64,000 nucleotides of DNA from Lagopus muta. Taxonomy: Eukaryota; Chordata; Aves; Galliformes; Phasianidae. Both the position numbers and the translations under genes were made by a program. Below are positions 9,814 to 40,890 of the stretch, piece by piece. The stretch is from positions 12,017,719 through 12,081,718 of the forward strand of contig NC_064444.1 in NCBI RefSeq assembly GCF_023343835.1, written 5' to 3'. The stretch's first letter is position 1. Each line of letters starts with the position of its first letter. The notes beneath the pieces were generated by a model, which made no database searches, was not told the origin of the DNA, and saw nothing but the letters and a program-made list of their open reading frames with translations.

Positions 9814-12709
9814 TTATAAGTCACATGTCCTTGTGCCTCTAGCTGGCAGCAGACAATGAAAAAGAGTGGGAGGAGACCAACTGTGCCTTGTTAAACAGCA
9901 AAAACAACAGATGAATTAAAGACTGAGTAATTTTTAAAACTGTCAAACACTTATTCACTGAACTGACAATAGTTTTTATGCCTGTGTAGGACTGAAGTCT
10001 CTTGTGTATGTAATGGGGCCCAGCTGTTCCAAGAAACAATAAAGATATCGGAAGGAAAAGCTTTGCATTAAGACGTGCATTTTTATGCACATGGTTGTTG
10101 TATGTAAAACTTCTGGGGGGCAAAGTAAGACAGGAGGACCCATCTGTGGAAGGTATCCAGGGAACAAGGATTTTGAACGTAGTGAAGCTGGGACACAGAC
10201 CTTTTTGTTGTATCTCAGGAGCATAAGCTTCAACTGGAGTGCCCTGACCCATAGGTCTTAGAGGCAACTTGTGTCATCCTATACTTTCATCCCACCTATT
10301 CAGAGTAGGACTTAAAGTAACTATTTTTGAAAGAAAAATCATAACCTTTAGCAGTCCAGGACTAGCGTTACTATAATAAAGTCAAGCCAATTCTGCTGCC
10401 CATTTCTTGTCTTCTGTCTGAGTTGTATGAACAAGTTAACTTTTATAAATCATCATTTCAAAAAAAAAAAAACCAGAAACTCCTTAGCTATTTGCATGAA
10501 GGGAAATAACTCCTGTCTGAGCACTTAGATTTGAAACAGCATTCCCATCTGAGCTTCTCAACAGTATTTTGATGGTCTGCCAAATGCCTCACTGCTTAGC
10601 ATGTTTCTTGCTTACCTGGGTGACACTGATTCCAGCTTCAGCTATTACCCTGTGGGGCCACCTGTTTTTTTTTGTTTTCCCATACTCTGTTCCAGTGTCT
10701 TGCAGACTGTGTGTAGGGTGTTTTTAGCTTTTTGTAGACCATGCAGGACATTATGAAATATCCCATGAGACTGCAGAGATGGTTTTCACTGTATTGCAGA
10801 ATTACGTGGCTACAGAAGCTGAAAAGATTTCTGTTAAGAACAAAATAGCAAGCCAGATGCATCCTCTTTTTGTAGATGGAGAGGAAATATAAGACAGCAG
10901 AGAACAGCTATATCTATTACCCCCTTACAAAAATAGAGGAAGTACTACACAGTAAGTGGTAAAATGAAGTTTACTAGCAAATTACCTTTCACTTCATCTC
11001 ACAGTGTAATTGAAGCATAAAAAAGAAATAAATTCTAGTCACCTTTAAATAGTAAAAGCCAATTTCATACCTGATGAGAGTCCTGAAACATAACAGTAAC
11101 TTTATTGTGGAATGGACTCCAAACAAATGCATGGCGTGCAGAGAAAAATCTTAGTTAATGAACCCCCAGTAGGAGCTGTAACAAAACATCTGCTATTAAT
11201 ATCTAACATGTGGCAGAGGGGTGAGATCTTACATTCTGTAAGACCTAATGAAAGATGCTTTCTAATGTTTGTTTTTTGAACCAAAATGGAGGAATGGGCC
11301 TGTTCCTTTATAATGTATTTTATTAGTATTAGTTCAGAAATATACAGACCAAAGAATATATCCACTTCTAGCATGCAGAACCACTGTGGAAGGAAAATAT
11401 GAACAAAAGTGGGCCTTCACAGAAGGTGATACATTGTAAAGATTCACTGGATTTTAATCATTTTTCACTGCTCTGATAGTAGAAAATCGGCACCAGTCCA
11501 GAATCCAGGGATTAGAATAAGTGGGAAGCACTAGAGCGGAAAGAAGATAACTAGGCTAGGGTAAGGCATTCATAAAATCTTCTTTATTAGCAACCAGCAC
11601 TTTTGCTAATTTAAGGGATATGAAAATCTGTAAAGTTAATGGGAGCTTGGCAGCAGCTAGATGTCTTCACTGAAAAGCTAGTTCTAGGAAAACCAACAAG
11701 TATCACTAATAAAGAGCCTGTTCAGCTTACACTGAGCTCTACAAAATCTAGAACAGGAATGAAAGAAACCACAGGTCTAATAAATAATGTTGCATTTTTA
11801 GCTGAGAAATTGTAAGTGGCTTCAATTCTTTAGACATCATGAAGAGTTAGTATTGTGAAGAAAAAGTCTTATGTTTGAGAGCAAGTTGGGAAAAAAAGGG
11901 TTTCAGTGTTCCAGCTGAGCCAAAAAGAGAGTCTAGCAATACACCATTTCTCTGGAGCTAAACAGCATTAGAATGTGTTCTGCATATCAACTTTCCAGAT
12001 AAAATGCATTAAAATCATTGAAAAGGATTTAAAAAAATCTCAAGAATCACAATACTAAGGGCTGCAGTCACACCCAATGAAAAGCATTTACACATTTAAA
12101 ACGTGAAATGAAGTGTCTGGAAGTCTTTCCAGTACATTATGAAATATTTGCAGAGCGACCCAGCAGCCACTGCCTAGTTTTTATTTGTGGCAGTTTCACC
12201 CATCTATCTTCTCACAAAAGTAAAAGTTTGATCTTCCTGCTTAAGTAACAAACCTGAGGGAAAATATTGTGCTATTCTTGTGGCAGTCCACTAAAACTGA
12301 TCGTGTACAGAGCAGTTGTGAAGAAAGTCTTTAGAGATCCCATGCTTGGTGTGAGAAGCCAGAAAACTGCTGGTCTTTTTGGTAAAAACAGACCAATAAC
12401 ACCTTCAGGAAGAGGTCAGCCCCACTAAATTCTATTTTTTCATCACTATGTACAACTAAAAGCTTGAGAGAACAAAACAAAGTATATTCTGTTTTCTTAA
12501 GTTATTTCAGTGCCTCTGCTTTCAGGTAACACTTTCTGTTCTTGTCTGCTTTCAGAGACATTTCAGGTAACTAAGCACTAACACACAATATATGAGAAAG
12601 ACAGATGCAAGACTTGACATTATATACGGGATAGAAATTACTGAAGATACTGAGTTGTTCTCCTCTGGTTTCACACCATCTTCAAGCATGGTAGTTGCTT
12701 CATACAACA
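9814..12709. other. Convergent 3' region between ORC6 and MYLK3
   Basis: This AT-rich interval contains the rest of any long ORC6 3' UTR and the MYLK3 3' UTR on the opposite strand. Candidate MYLK3 poly(A) signals (TTTATT on the plus strand) are at 12180-12185, 11583-11588 and 11101-11106. I cannot choose between them. I see no further gene. Confidence 0.5.
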
Positions 12710-32570
<19,861 letters not shown>

Positions 32571-33109
32571 TCTGTCCAGACAGCACGATGTCAGATAGAT
32601 TAGGCTGGCTTTTCATTAATCATAAATTAGAAAATGAGGGCCTGAAAGTTAATCTTCTTTAGCTATGCCTACACCAGACAATCTCACTTATTGGAGTTGC
32701 TGGAGCGTATCATTAGATAGCTATTGCGCAAATGATTTACTTGTGTGTTATCTATTTCTTACTGCATGCTCTCAATGTTGGAGGTAATTTGGCACCAGGC
32801 TGTATTTTCTTGGGCCTCCTTGACGTCACAAGACCATTTAAAATTCTTTCTCAAGTGGCTGCTGATAGGCAAGCATCTTAGCAATTGCCAATGCCTAAGC
32901 AGACTTCTGTACAGAGAAGCACTGTTTTTATGACCAGTTTTGCTTCTGTGATATAGAAAAGAATTTGCTGGAGCATTTCTTCTCTTTAAATACAACAAAT
33001 ACAGAAGTAAGTGTGGTGGTGTTGTGCTAAGGGTTGGAAGAGTTCTGCTTTCCAGCACAGACATAGGACACCCAGCAGAGACACAAGCTGTGCTTGTTAG
33101 GTTGGCTGG

Positions 33110-33128
33110 CACTTGAATTTAAAAATAG
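33110..33128 (-). promoter_or_regulatory. Adjacent NKX2-5-like and MEF2-like sites
   Basis: CACTTGA at 33110-33116 is TCAAGTG on the MYLK3 strand, the high-affinity NKX2-5 core. TTAAAAATAG at 33119-33128 reads CTATTTTTAA, a full match to the MEF2 consensus. They are two bases apart and about 540 bp before the MYLK3 start codon. MYLK3 is known as an NKX2-5-dependent heart gene. Function here is inferred from motifs only. Confidence 0.4.
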
Positions 33129-34051
33129 AGAACAATGACAAGGATCTGAAATACGTATCTAGCACCAGCATGTCTTTGTCAACTGAAACTTCTAAAATTA
33201 TATCTTTCTCCCAGGCTGTGAAAGTGAACCAAGCAAAAAATCTTCACGAGGACAAAGAGCCAGTCCAACAAAACTACTAAATTAGATATTTTATAGACTT
33301 ATTACTGACTTCCTTTCACTTCTAAGTCACGTTAGTGTGTCTACAACATTCCCTAGAGAACAGAAAAGTGGCCATTCCATACTCGCACAATCCCCACACT
33401 TTCAAATGTCTTGCAATACAGAGCAACTCTTTGTCTCCAATCCCTTTCATTTTCCAGAATGAGCACATGGGAAAAAAACATAATTATTTAAGTGTATTTG
33501 CTGTATGAGATGAGGCATCATAGAAATTAGAATCCTTTCTCTACACACTACAGAGTCAGTAGTAACAATATTAAAATTATCCTTTCATGAAAGTATTCAG
33601 TTCTTGCCACTTCTGTAGGAAAATACTCCTGCCTAGCATTCTGTGATGTACATACTGAGAAGACACAGCCAAAGCTGACTCCTATTCAGATGCAGCTGTT
33701 CAACATTCAGGTATGCAGCAGGATGTTAAATAGTGTTGAATAAGCACCTGCAAAATTATGGGTGGGGTGATGGACGAAGAAAAAGGAAACATCAGTTGGT
33801 CCGTAGTGAGAAATTTAAAGTAACTTCATGACTGATGCTTAACTTTTTCCTTCCTTCTCCCAACTTTTTATTGGCTGTTAAACACACAAAGAAAAACTGT
33901 TCTAAATGGATCTGATTGTGTTCTCCTAGGGATGTGTAACGCTGCAATTGGATGATAACAGCAGGGTGGCAAAATCTTCAGCTACAAAAAATGAGAGCGA
34001 GCCCAAATGCAGCAGCCACAGATACAGAAATGAAGGAGAAGAGTTGCTTAC

Positions 34052-34090
34052 CTTCTGAAGGCCTCAGGTAGGCAGAGACCTCCAGCAAGA
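34052..34090 (-). other. MYLK3: Possible non-coding first exon of MYLK3
   Basis: On the minus strand CCTTCAGAAG is followed by GTAAGC (34051-34046), a good splice donor. About 60-70 bp upstream is TTTAAGG, a TATA-like or CArG-like element. A matching acceptor (CTGTCTGGACAG) abuts the MYLK3 start codon at 32571. The exon start is guessed from the TATA-like spacing. The 1.5-kb intron implied would be ordinary. An unrelated repeat or chance donor is the alternative. Confidence 0.35.
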
Positions 34091-34240
34091 CACCCTCACC
34101 TCCACTGCCAACCCTTAAATGAGGTCTGGGACAGGGTAGATCCTGGCTCCACCCCTTCCAGTCACTCAGGAACTTACATGCACCTGAGCTCCCCTGGGTT
34201 GGCCCTGCCTTCCCACCAGGTGCTCAATCACTGCTTCAGG
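34091..34240 (-). promoter_or_regulatory. Candidate MYLK3 promoter, GC-richer patch
   Basis: This patch is noticeably richer in C and G than the surrounding DNA. Read on the minus strand it carries a one-mismatch CArG box (TCATTTAAGG, at plus 34113-34122), E-boxes CACCTG at 34181-34186 and CAGGTG at 34217-34222, and a CACCC motif near 34150. This is the kind of combination found in muscle promoters. It could instead be part of an unrecognised repeat. Confidence 0.35.
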
Positions 34241-37200
34241 CTGTGACTTAGCATTTCCACTACAGGATGATAATACATTTATATTCAGGCAAGAATCTTT
34301 CATTCCTTTTGCTCTGGATTACAACAGAAGGTAATTTTTGTTCAGAACATTTAATGTCCAGTGTTCACATCTCACTGGAGCAGCTCAAAGAGAGCACATT
34401 GTTTCATTGACAGACTCAAGTCTTTTAATGCTAAAACTCACACACTGCAGATCACGGCGTACTCAACATTAGACCACACACAAAAAAAGTGTCTTTAGTC
34501 TAAGAAATGCACTAGCCTATTAAATTCACCCTTTCTTCATAAGAACCTATTGCATGTAATGACATTTTGTACTCAGACACTGCTACAGAAATTGTTTCAT
34601 GTCTTATACTTTCCAAATTACATCTGAAGAATGTGAAATGTTCTATGAGTAATAACTAACAGCAATTAACACAGGAACACTGTACATAGCAGAGCTCTGC
34701 TCAGGCACCCCATGTTGTCGCTAGCTAAGCAAACTGGCAAGCCACATCACACTCTGAATGTAAACTCCGAATAAAGCTTCTTATAATTTTTTCTCCTATT
34801 ATTAGGAAAGAAGGAAACAAGTGAACAAAAGATGGCAGCTACCTTCATCCTATCAGGAGCTGAACTGAATTGCTGGGATACCTTTAAAATATCTCAGCAT
34901 ATCTTTAAAACATCTCCAGGCTATCCAGTATTTCTGAAGTGCATGAAGAAAGGAACACAAATTCTGGAGAACCAGAACTACAAGTGACCTTCAACTGATG
35001 ATGCCAAAGAATCTTCTATTCTCAAGAGGGAAATGAGAGGTTATTCCACTTTGGCTTCAGTCCCACACACACTCCCAGTTGTCAAAGACAGATGTCAGGA
35101 GACAAGAGAAACATTTGCATTCAACATAACGAATGGTTTAAGAATCTACAATACAGCAGTTCAGCTATGATTCCTCTTTGCTATCTCTGATCCAAAGGAA
35201 TTAAAAAAAAAAAACCAAAAAAAAAACGTTTGCAGTAGGAACAAAGATGAAGTGAATGGGGGGGAAAAAAAAATCTACAGCACGTACTAAAGTAATACCA
35301 GAGGCTTATATCCCAAACAAGAAATGTCACAAGGTTAAAACCAGCTGCTCAAACAGATCATCTCATTAGATTATTGCATTGCTTCCAGTAACATAGTATA
35401 ACTGGAGATGACTAAAAATATGCAGGTAAATGAAAAAATAAAATAAAATTAAAAAGCCTAAACAAAGCCAAAGCTTTATAGAGACTTTAGGGACTTGAGG
35501 AGAAGTTTGAAAAGGCTGCAATTCAGAGTTCTAAGAAGATGAAGAACAAGATGTGGTAAACATTAGGACCCTATAAAAAAAGCAAAAGACAGCAAATTCA
35601 AAATTTGGCTACAGCTACTGAATATTACTCAGGAAAAAAAAAAATACTAATAAATATCCTTTACATCTTCAGTGGCCAGCAGGCAACTTTTTCAAGTTAT
35701 GCTGAAAACCTCCTTAACCCTTATCTAGTTGCTGTTGCTCATGGACACACACTGAATTCTCCCCTGAGGAAATGAAGAGTTAGCTGAACTTTAAGATACA
35801 TAAACTTCTGCAAAATTAAGATCTACACCAGTAACTTCCCACAAACAGTTAATTTCCTTGACACATGAAAAGCAGCAAATCACATCCACAGAGCAGTGGT
35901 TCAGTAAGATACCAATTCTCATGACAAATGACAAGTACTGAAACAGGCTTCAACTTAGTATAAAGGAATAACTTCCAAGGTCAAAATATGCCATACAGTT
36001 TGGATAAGCCTGTCCAGTGAAATAGTTTGGTTTCCTGATGTGATCAGACAAAAGATCTCTATCTGTCATGTTCGGTGATGAACTAAGAACTGGACCACAA
36101 TGGCTTTAAAAGGCCAAGAACCTGACATTTAACATATTATTCATGTCAGCTGTTGGTTGAAATCCACTTGCCCAGTACAAGTGCCTATAAAGCACTAGCA
36201 GTCTCCCCATCAGACCCTAGCATGACACATTTAAATACTGCCTAGTGGGCAAAAGTTCAACTTTATTATAGTATCACCTCAACTTAGTATGAACATCCAT
36301 TATATGAACTCTTTTTTCCTTTTTATGCATGTTTAGTGACAGAGAACTGTTAACACAGTAAGTCATAACTCTCATAAGCAGTGGCACAGCTAAGGACACG
36401 TTTACGATCTTGAGATCACGCAGAGTATATTAATGCATCCCTGTCAAGCAGCTGACAGCAGATAGCTGAACAGATAAAATTATGACATTTAATTTACATC
36501 AAAGTAACAAGATTTCTAGATAACAGTGTTTATCACTCACCCACATGGCTTAACAAGACCCCTTGCATTCTTCCTTCAGGTTACTTTCCTCTCATGAGGC
36601 CAAGAGAGCACCTGTTGCCTGTTCACATTTATTCAACTGACCCTGAGTTGTGACCTCTTTTACCATCAAGTCTGATGCCTACAGAAACTGCATTAAGAAG
36701 CTGTCTCACTGACTTTAATTTTCATTCTTTTCTTTCTTATCCAAAAAATTACTAAAACAATTTACCAGCCTGGACCAGAAGGCTGCCATGGGTAAAGTTT
36801 CCCATCCCTCCACAACCTTCATCAAAGAGATCTCTGGAAACTGAATAGAGAAGTCCTGCTGCTGGTTCTGCTTTCTCTGAATTTCAGTGATTTTACACCA
36901 TATGCTGTCAGTTCTCAGTAAAGCCTGCTGGTTCAGGCCATCTACTATTAAACTGCTTTGCCTCTCATTTTCAAGATGCTTTCTCATCTACACTAGGAGC
37001 TCAGCAGAGAACTGTAAGACATCTTTTAAACTGACCTGAAGCTGTTGTATCTATGGCAGTTTGTTCAGTTACAGGTAATTTAAAGTCAGCAGAGATCCAT
37101 TGCAACGCATAAGAGAAAGTCTTGGTTGCACAGTAAGGCAAATAAGAATAAAAACACAAAAAGGAAATCCTTGCCACTGAAGTGATGAGATGAGGCCTCT

Positions 37201-39600
37201 CAGATCTCTTGCACAAGAAGGGGTTATTTCTAGACAGACAATTTTTCAGAGGAAGACCATGCATAACCCAGAATTTGCTCCAAAGCACAGTAAAATCATC
37301 ACAAACAGTCTGGCTGACTTGGAATAGCATTGGCTTTCAGCCACATCCCTCAAAGTCTCTGCTCTACAGGTAGCATGCTTGTTTTAGAACAGATGGAAAC
37401 CACCAAATGGCACTGCCTTGTTGTCTTCTGTTCCCTTCCTGCTTTGGAAATTTCTTTTTTTTTAATTCAAATTTGAAAGATTATGAGAATAATGCATATA
37501 ATGCATACAATGCATACACACTGCACTAACTAGTTAACTTGCAATAATCATTTCCAACTTCAACTTCAACAATATCCCAAGTGATGACCGCTGCGAGAAT
37601 GTATCTGATTTTTCTTTTTTCTTTTGCTTCTACACTCGCTTTTCCAAAGTTAAAATGCAGTAATACTGATTCCACAGCCACTCTTCAGCCCTTCGTGGTT
37701 ATTGAATGAAGTGTGATCACCTTGAGAACAATTTCACATTGCATTCACTGGTTTAAGTGTTGGAAAAGCAAAGCACACAAGCACATCATACATCAAACTG
37801 CACTGGAATGAAGTGAATCGTGTTCGTGAGCAGCCACATCAGAGGCAACTTCACCTACAACAATCTGCCCACAAAGCATTTGGCTGGACTTGAACTGCAA
37901 CACACACTTTCAGAAAATTCTCCCAAAAGCAGCTAGTGCACTTGTTTCACATCTTGTGCAATCTCAAGTCTCAGTTACTGAATTCTTTCTCTCCGTCATA
38001 TTTCCATCCAACAGTTGCCACTGCAGTACAGCAAGCATCATGTACTGTGCTCAGTGCTCTTTACTGTTGTGGTTTAACTCAGCAGATGGCTCAGCAATGC
38101 ACAGTCATTCGCTCATTCCCATCCTCTTTCTAAAATAAACAAACAGACAAACCCAACAGAAGAACTACGAAGTAGAACTCATGGATTGAGATAAAAACAT
38201 GTACTAAGATATAGAGAAGGACAATAGTTATGACTATATATACAAATGCTCACACATGTATATAACAAGTGATGCATAAGCAATTGCTCAACACCCCCTG
38301 GCTGATGCCCAGGTAGCCCTCAAGCAGGCAATGAGAGCGATGAACTCCCACTTCCTTCAAAACTCCTTCACATGGATATCATATGATATCATATCCCTAC
38401 AGCCAGTTTAAGTCAATTTTCCTAATTCTGTTCCCCTCCCAGCTCCTTGGGCCCTTTCCTGACAATGGCCTCAGATTTGTACAACACTGCTCAGCAGCTA
38501 TTATACACATCAATGTGCTGTCAACGCTGTTTTCCTCCCAGAATCAAAACATAGCATCATACCATACTCTCTGAAGAAAACAATTCCATCCCAGCTGAAA
38601 ATAAGACACTTACTAGTAATGTTTTTTTTTAAATGTTGTTTTTGGTGAAAATCTAAACCAGAAACCTAGCACAGCAATTTACTCCCTTATTAAAATGGAC
38701 ACTTGTTGACATTGCCATTCTTCAGTAATAACCAGACTACCACGGTAAGGAAATTTAAGATCAACTAAATAGTCATCTCTCCTATAATGAAGTCTGTTAT
38801 GTGCTATATTCACCTGCTGATTCAGATCTCTCTGACATTTTGGTTTGACGTCATTCAAACACAGGAATAACTACATCAGTTCAGGCTTAGCCTCAAGACA
38901 AGCTCTGCTTCAAAAAAGGATTCAGAGAAAGGGAACTCGAGCACAAAAGCTGGTGGTTTTACAAACTCTTCCCAGTGAATCAACTACCCACAATTAAGCC
39001 ACTCATATTCCTTTAGGTGAAAGTTTATATAAACCATGTACATAGAATGCAGCATCCGTATCAGATGTGCAAAAGATCTTCAAGAGGGAACTTTGTCCTC
39101 AAACTTGTTAGAATACACTTTTTGCCATCTATCCTAACAAAAAGTTTGACTCATTTCATAAGCCAAATCCTCTGCCTTACTGCTTAAGCATAAACTACAG
39201 GAAACATCTTCCACTGTAAACCTGAGCAATAACACAAGTTTTCAAGCCATCTCTAAATACTACTATCACAATTTTCAGAGTTAACTATCATTACAAATCC
39301 TTCTGTAACACCAGGACCAACTGAGTCAGCCACTTCAGCACAAGCAAGCAGATAATCAAGTCTAAGCCAGAAAGAGACTACAGACAACAAACAAGCAAAC
39401 AACAGGTTCCATTTGCAACTAGTAAGATCAAATGAATACATACACTCACTAGCTCCTGCTGGAACAGACTCAGACCCAACCTACAAACCTACTCCATGCA
39501 GGAGAAGAGAGATCTCACTATGCTTAATAGCAAGTTTCTGGATTAAAGCAGTTCTTACCAATTTTAGTAAAAGCTGCATGCATGGTCCAAGACACTATTT
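34241..39600. other. Intergenic, nothing recognised
   Basis: AT-rich DNA between MYLK3 and the C16orf87 homologue. Both strands hold only short chance frames and A-rich tracts (for example near 35200-35280). A 16-bp perfect palindrome, GATATCATATGATATC, is at 38375-38390. Confidence 0.7.
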
Positions 39601-39604
39601 GATC

Positions 39605-40890
39605 TTATGTGCTTCTCTGCTGGTCGTATTCTTCAAAAGCATCTTTCCTTTCATACTGTTTCATAAAAGTGAATGATTAGCTTTGTGAACAACATAAAGA
39701 ATAATTTTTCAATTGATAATCATAATGAGTTTGGTATGATGGTCTGTGATAATCCAATGCAAGACAACCAAAATCAAGTGACTTCTGATTCTGTGCTCAT
39801 TGAGGATAAGGAAAACCAATATAGAAATCAAACTAAATCTAAGACAGTTTCTAGTTCTAGACCTTCCCATTTTCAGAAGAGAATTATCATTATCTCCAGT
39901 TCTAAAGAAAGAGAAACTGAACCATTGAATATGAAAGTGTTACTCAGTCACCCAACAGAAGAATTACAGAGAAATTAGATATTCCGAACCTCAGCACAAC
40001 CTTCATGTTACTGAGAAGTAACTAATCCTGGGCTGCAGAGAGCTAAGCCACAGAACAGCACATAAACAGACAACTGCAGTATTGATCATTTTTTCCTGAA
40101 ACATGACTAGTCCAAAAAAATCCCTGGATAAGTTGCTTTGATGGTTCTAAAGCCAATTCCTATAATCCCTCCTGGAATACACTTTACTTTAATCTCCAAG
40201 GAACAAGCAAAAATTAATTGTCCAGAAGTTTGTCTTGATTCTACAAATTGTTCCAAACAAGGGCAATTAAAAGAAATTCACAAACACATATTTCAGGTTA
40301 AGACTCGTCTTTGGTAAGAAGTTCAATACCAGCAATTTAAATATGACATTATCTGTTCAATATGAAGAACAGCTGATTAGTGCATTCAATTAAATACATC
40401 TTTTTTTCCTGTTCTGCTGCCATAAATAGACAATAAATGAATAGCTCCTTCCATATGATGTTTATCTAGCCTTCTAAGCTATCCTATTTTCTCATGCAAT
40501 AAATTCTTATGTAATAAATTCAAACAATATGATAAAAATCACATTGAAGTGTTGGCCATATTAGATTCACTACATAACACTACATTAAAAGAATGGAACA
40601 AAATTCTATCTGTTGAAATTCGAAGAAAATCTGTCCATTTCTCCAACTGTACCAGAAGTTATTTAGTTCACTCAGTCTAATGTCCCATTATGGAATGAAG
40701 ATGATTACAAATAAGCTCTTTACTAAAGTCCATTAAAGCCATTATCAAATAAGATCTAAGAGCTGATCCTTTCTTTGAAATTTTGAAAGAATGGCCTCTT
40801 CAAAAAGCAAACAAACAAAACCCAAAAACTGCTACAATGCTTGCTTTGCACAACAGTGTAGCTTCTTAAAAAAAAAACAAACAAAAAACT
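39605..40890 (+). pseudogene. Unidentified decayed coding-like segment
   Basis: I do not recognise this. One single plus-strand frame shows protein-like stretches separated by stops over about 1.2 kb. An open run of 102 codons starts at 39673 and contains DSVLIEDKENQYRNQ. A second run at about 40132-40315 contains KPIPIIPPGIHFTLISKEQA. A third at about 40459-40677 contains NTTLKEWNKILSVEIRRKS. A fourth at about 40756-40830 contains LRADPFFEILKEWP. All four are in the same phase. An A-rich stretch (40868-40888) follows. This fits an old intronless copy of an mRNA, or a remnant of a retroelement or endogenous virus. Composition does not clearly differ from the neighbouring DNA, so chance cannot be excluded. 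Confidence 0.4.

Noticed and set aside
32759-33112. 117-codon minus-strand frame upstream of MYLK3
   Set aside because: No resemblance to any kinase or muscle protein, and it does not join in frame to MYLK3; treated as chance.
38375-38390. 16-bp perfect palindrome GATATCATATGATATC
   Set aside because: Short AT-rich palindromes are expected by chance in DNA of this composition, and nothing around it suggests a site.
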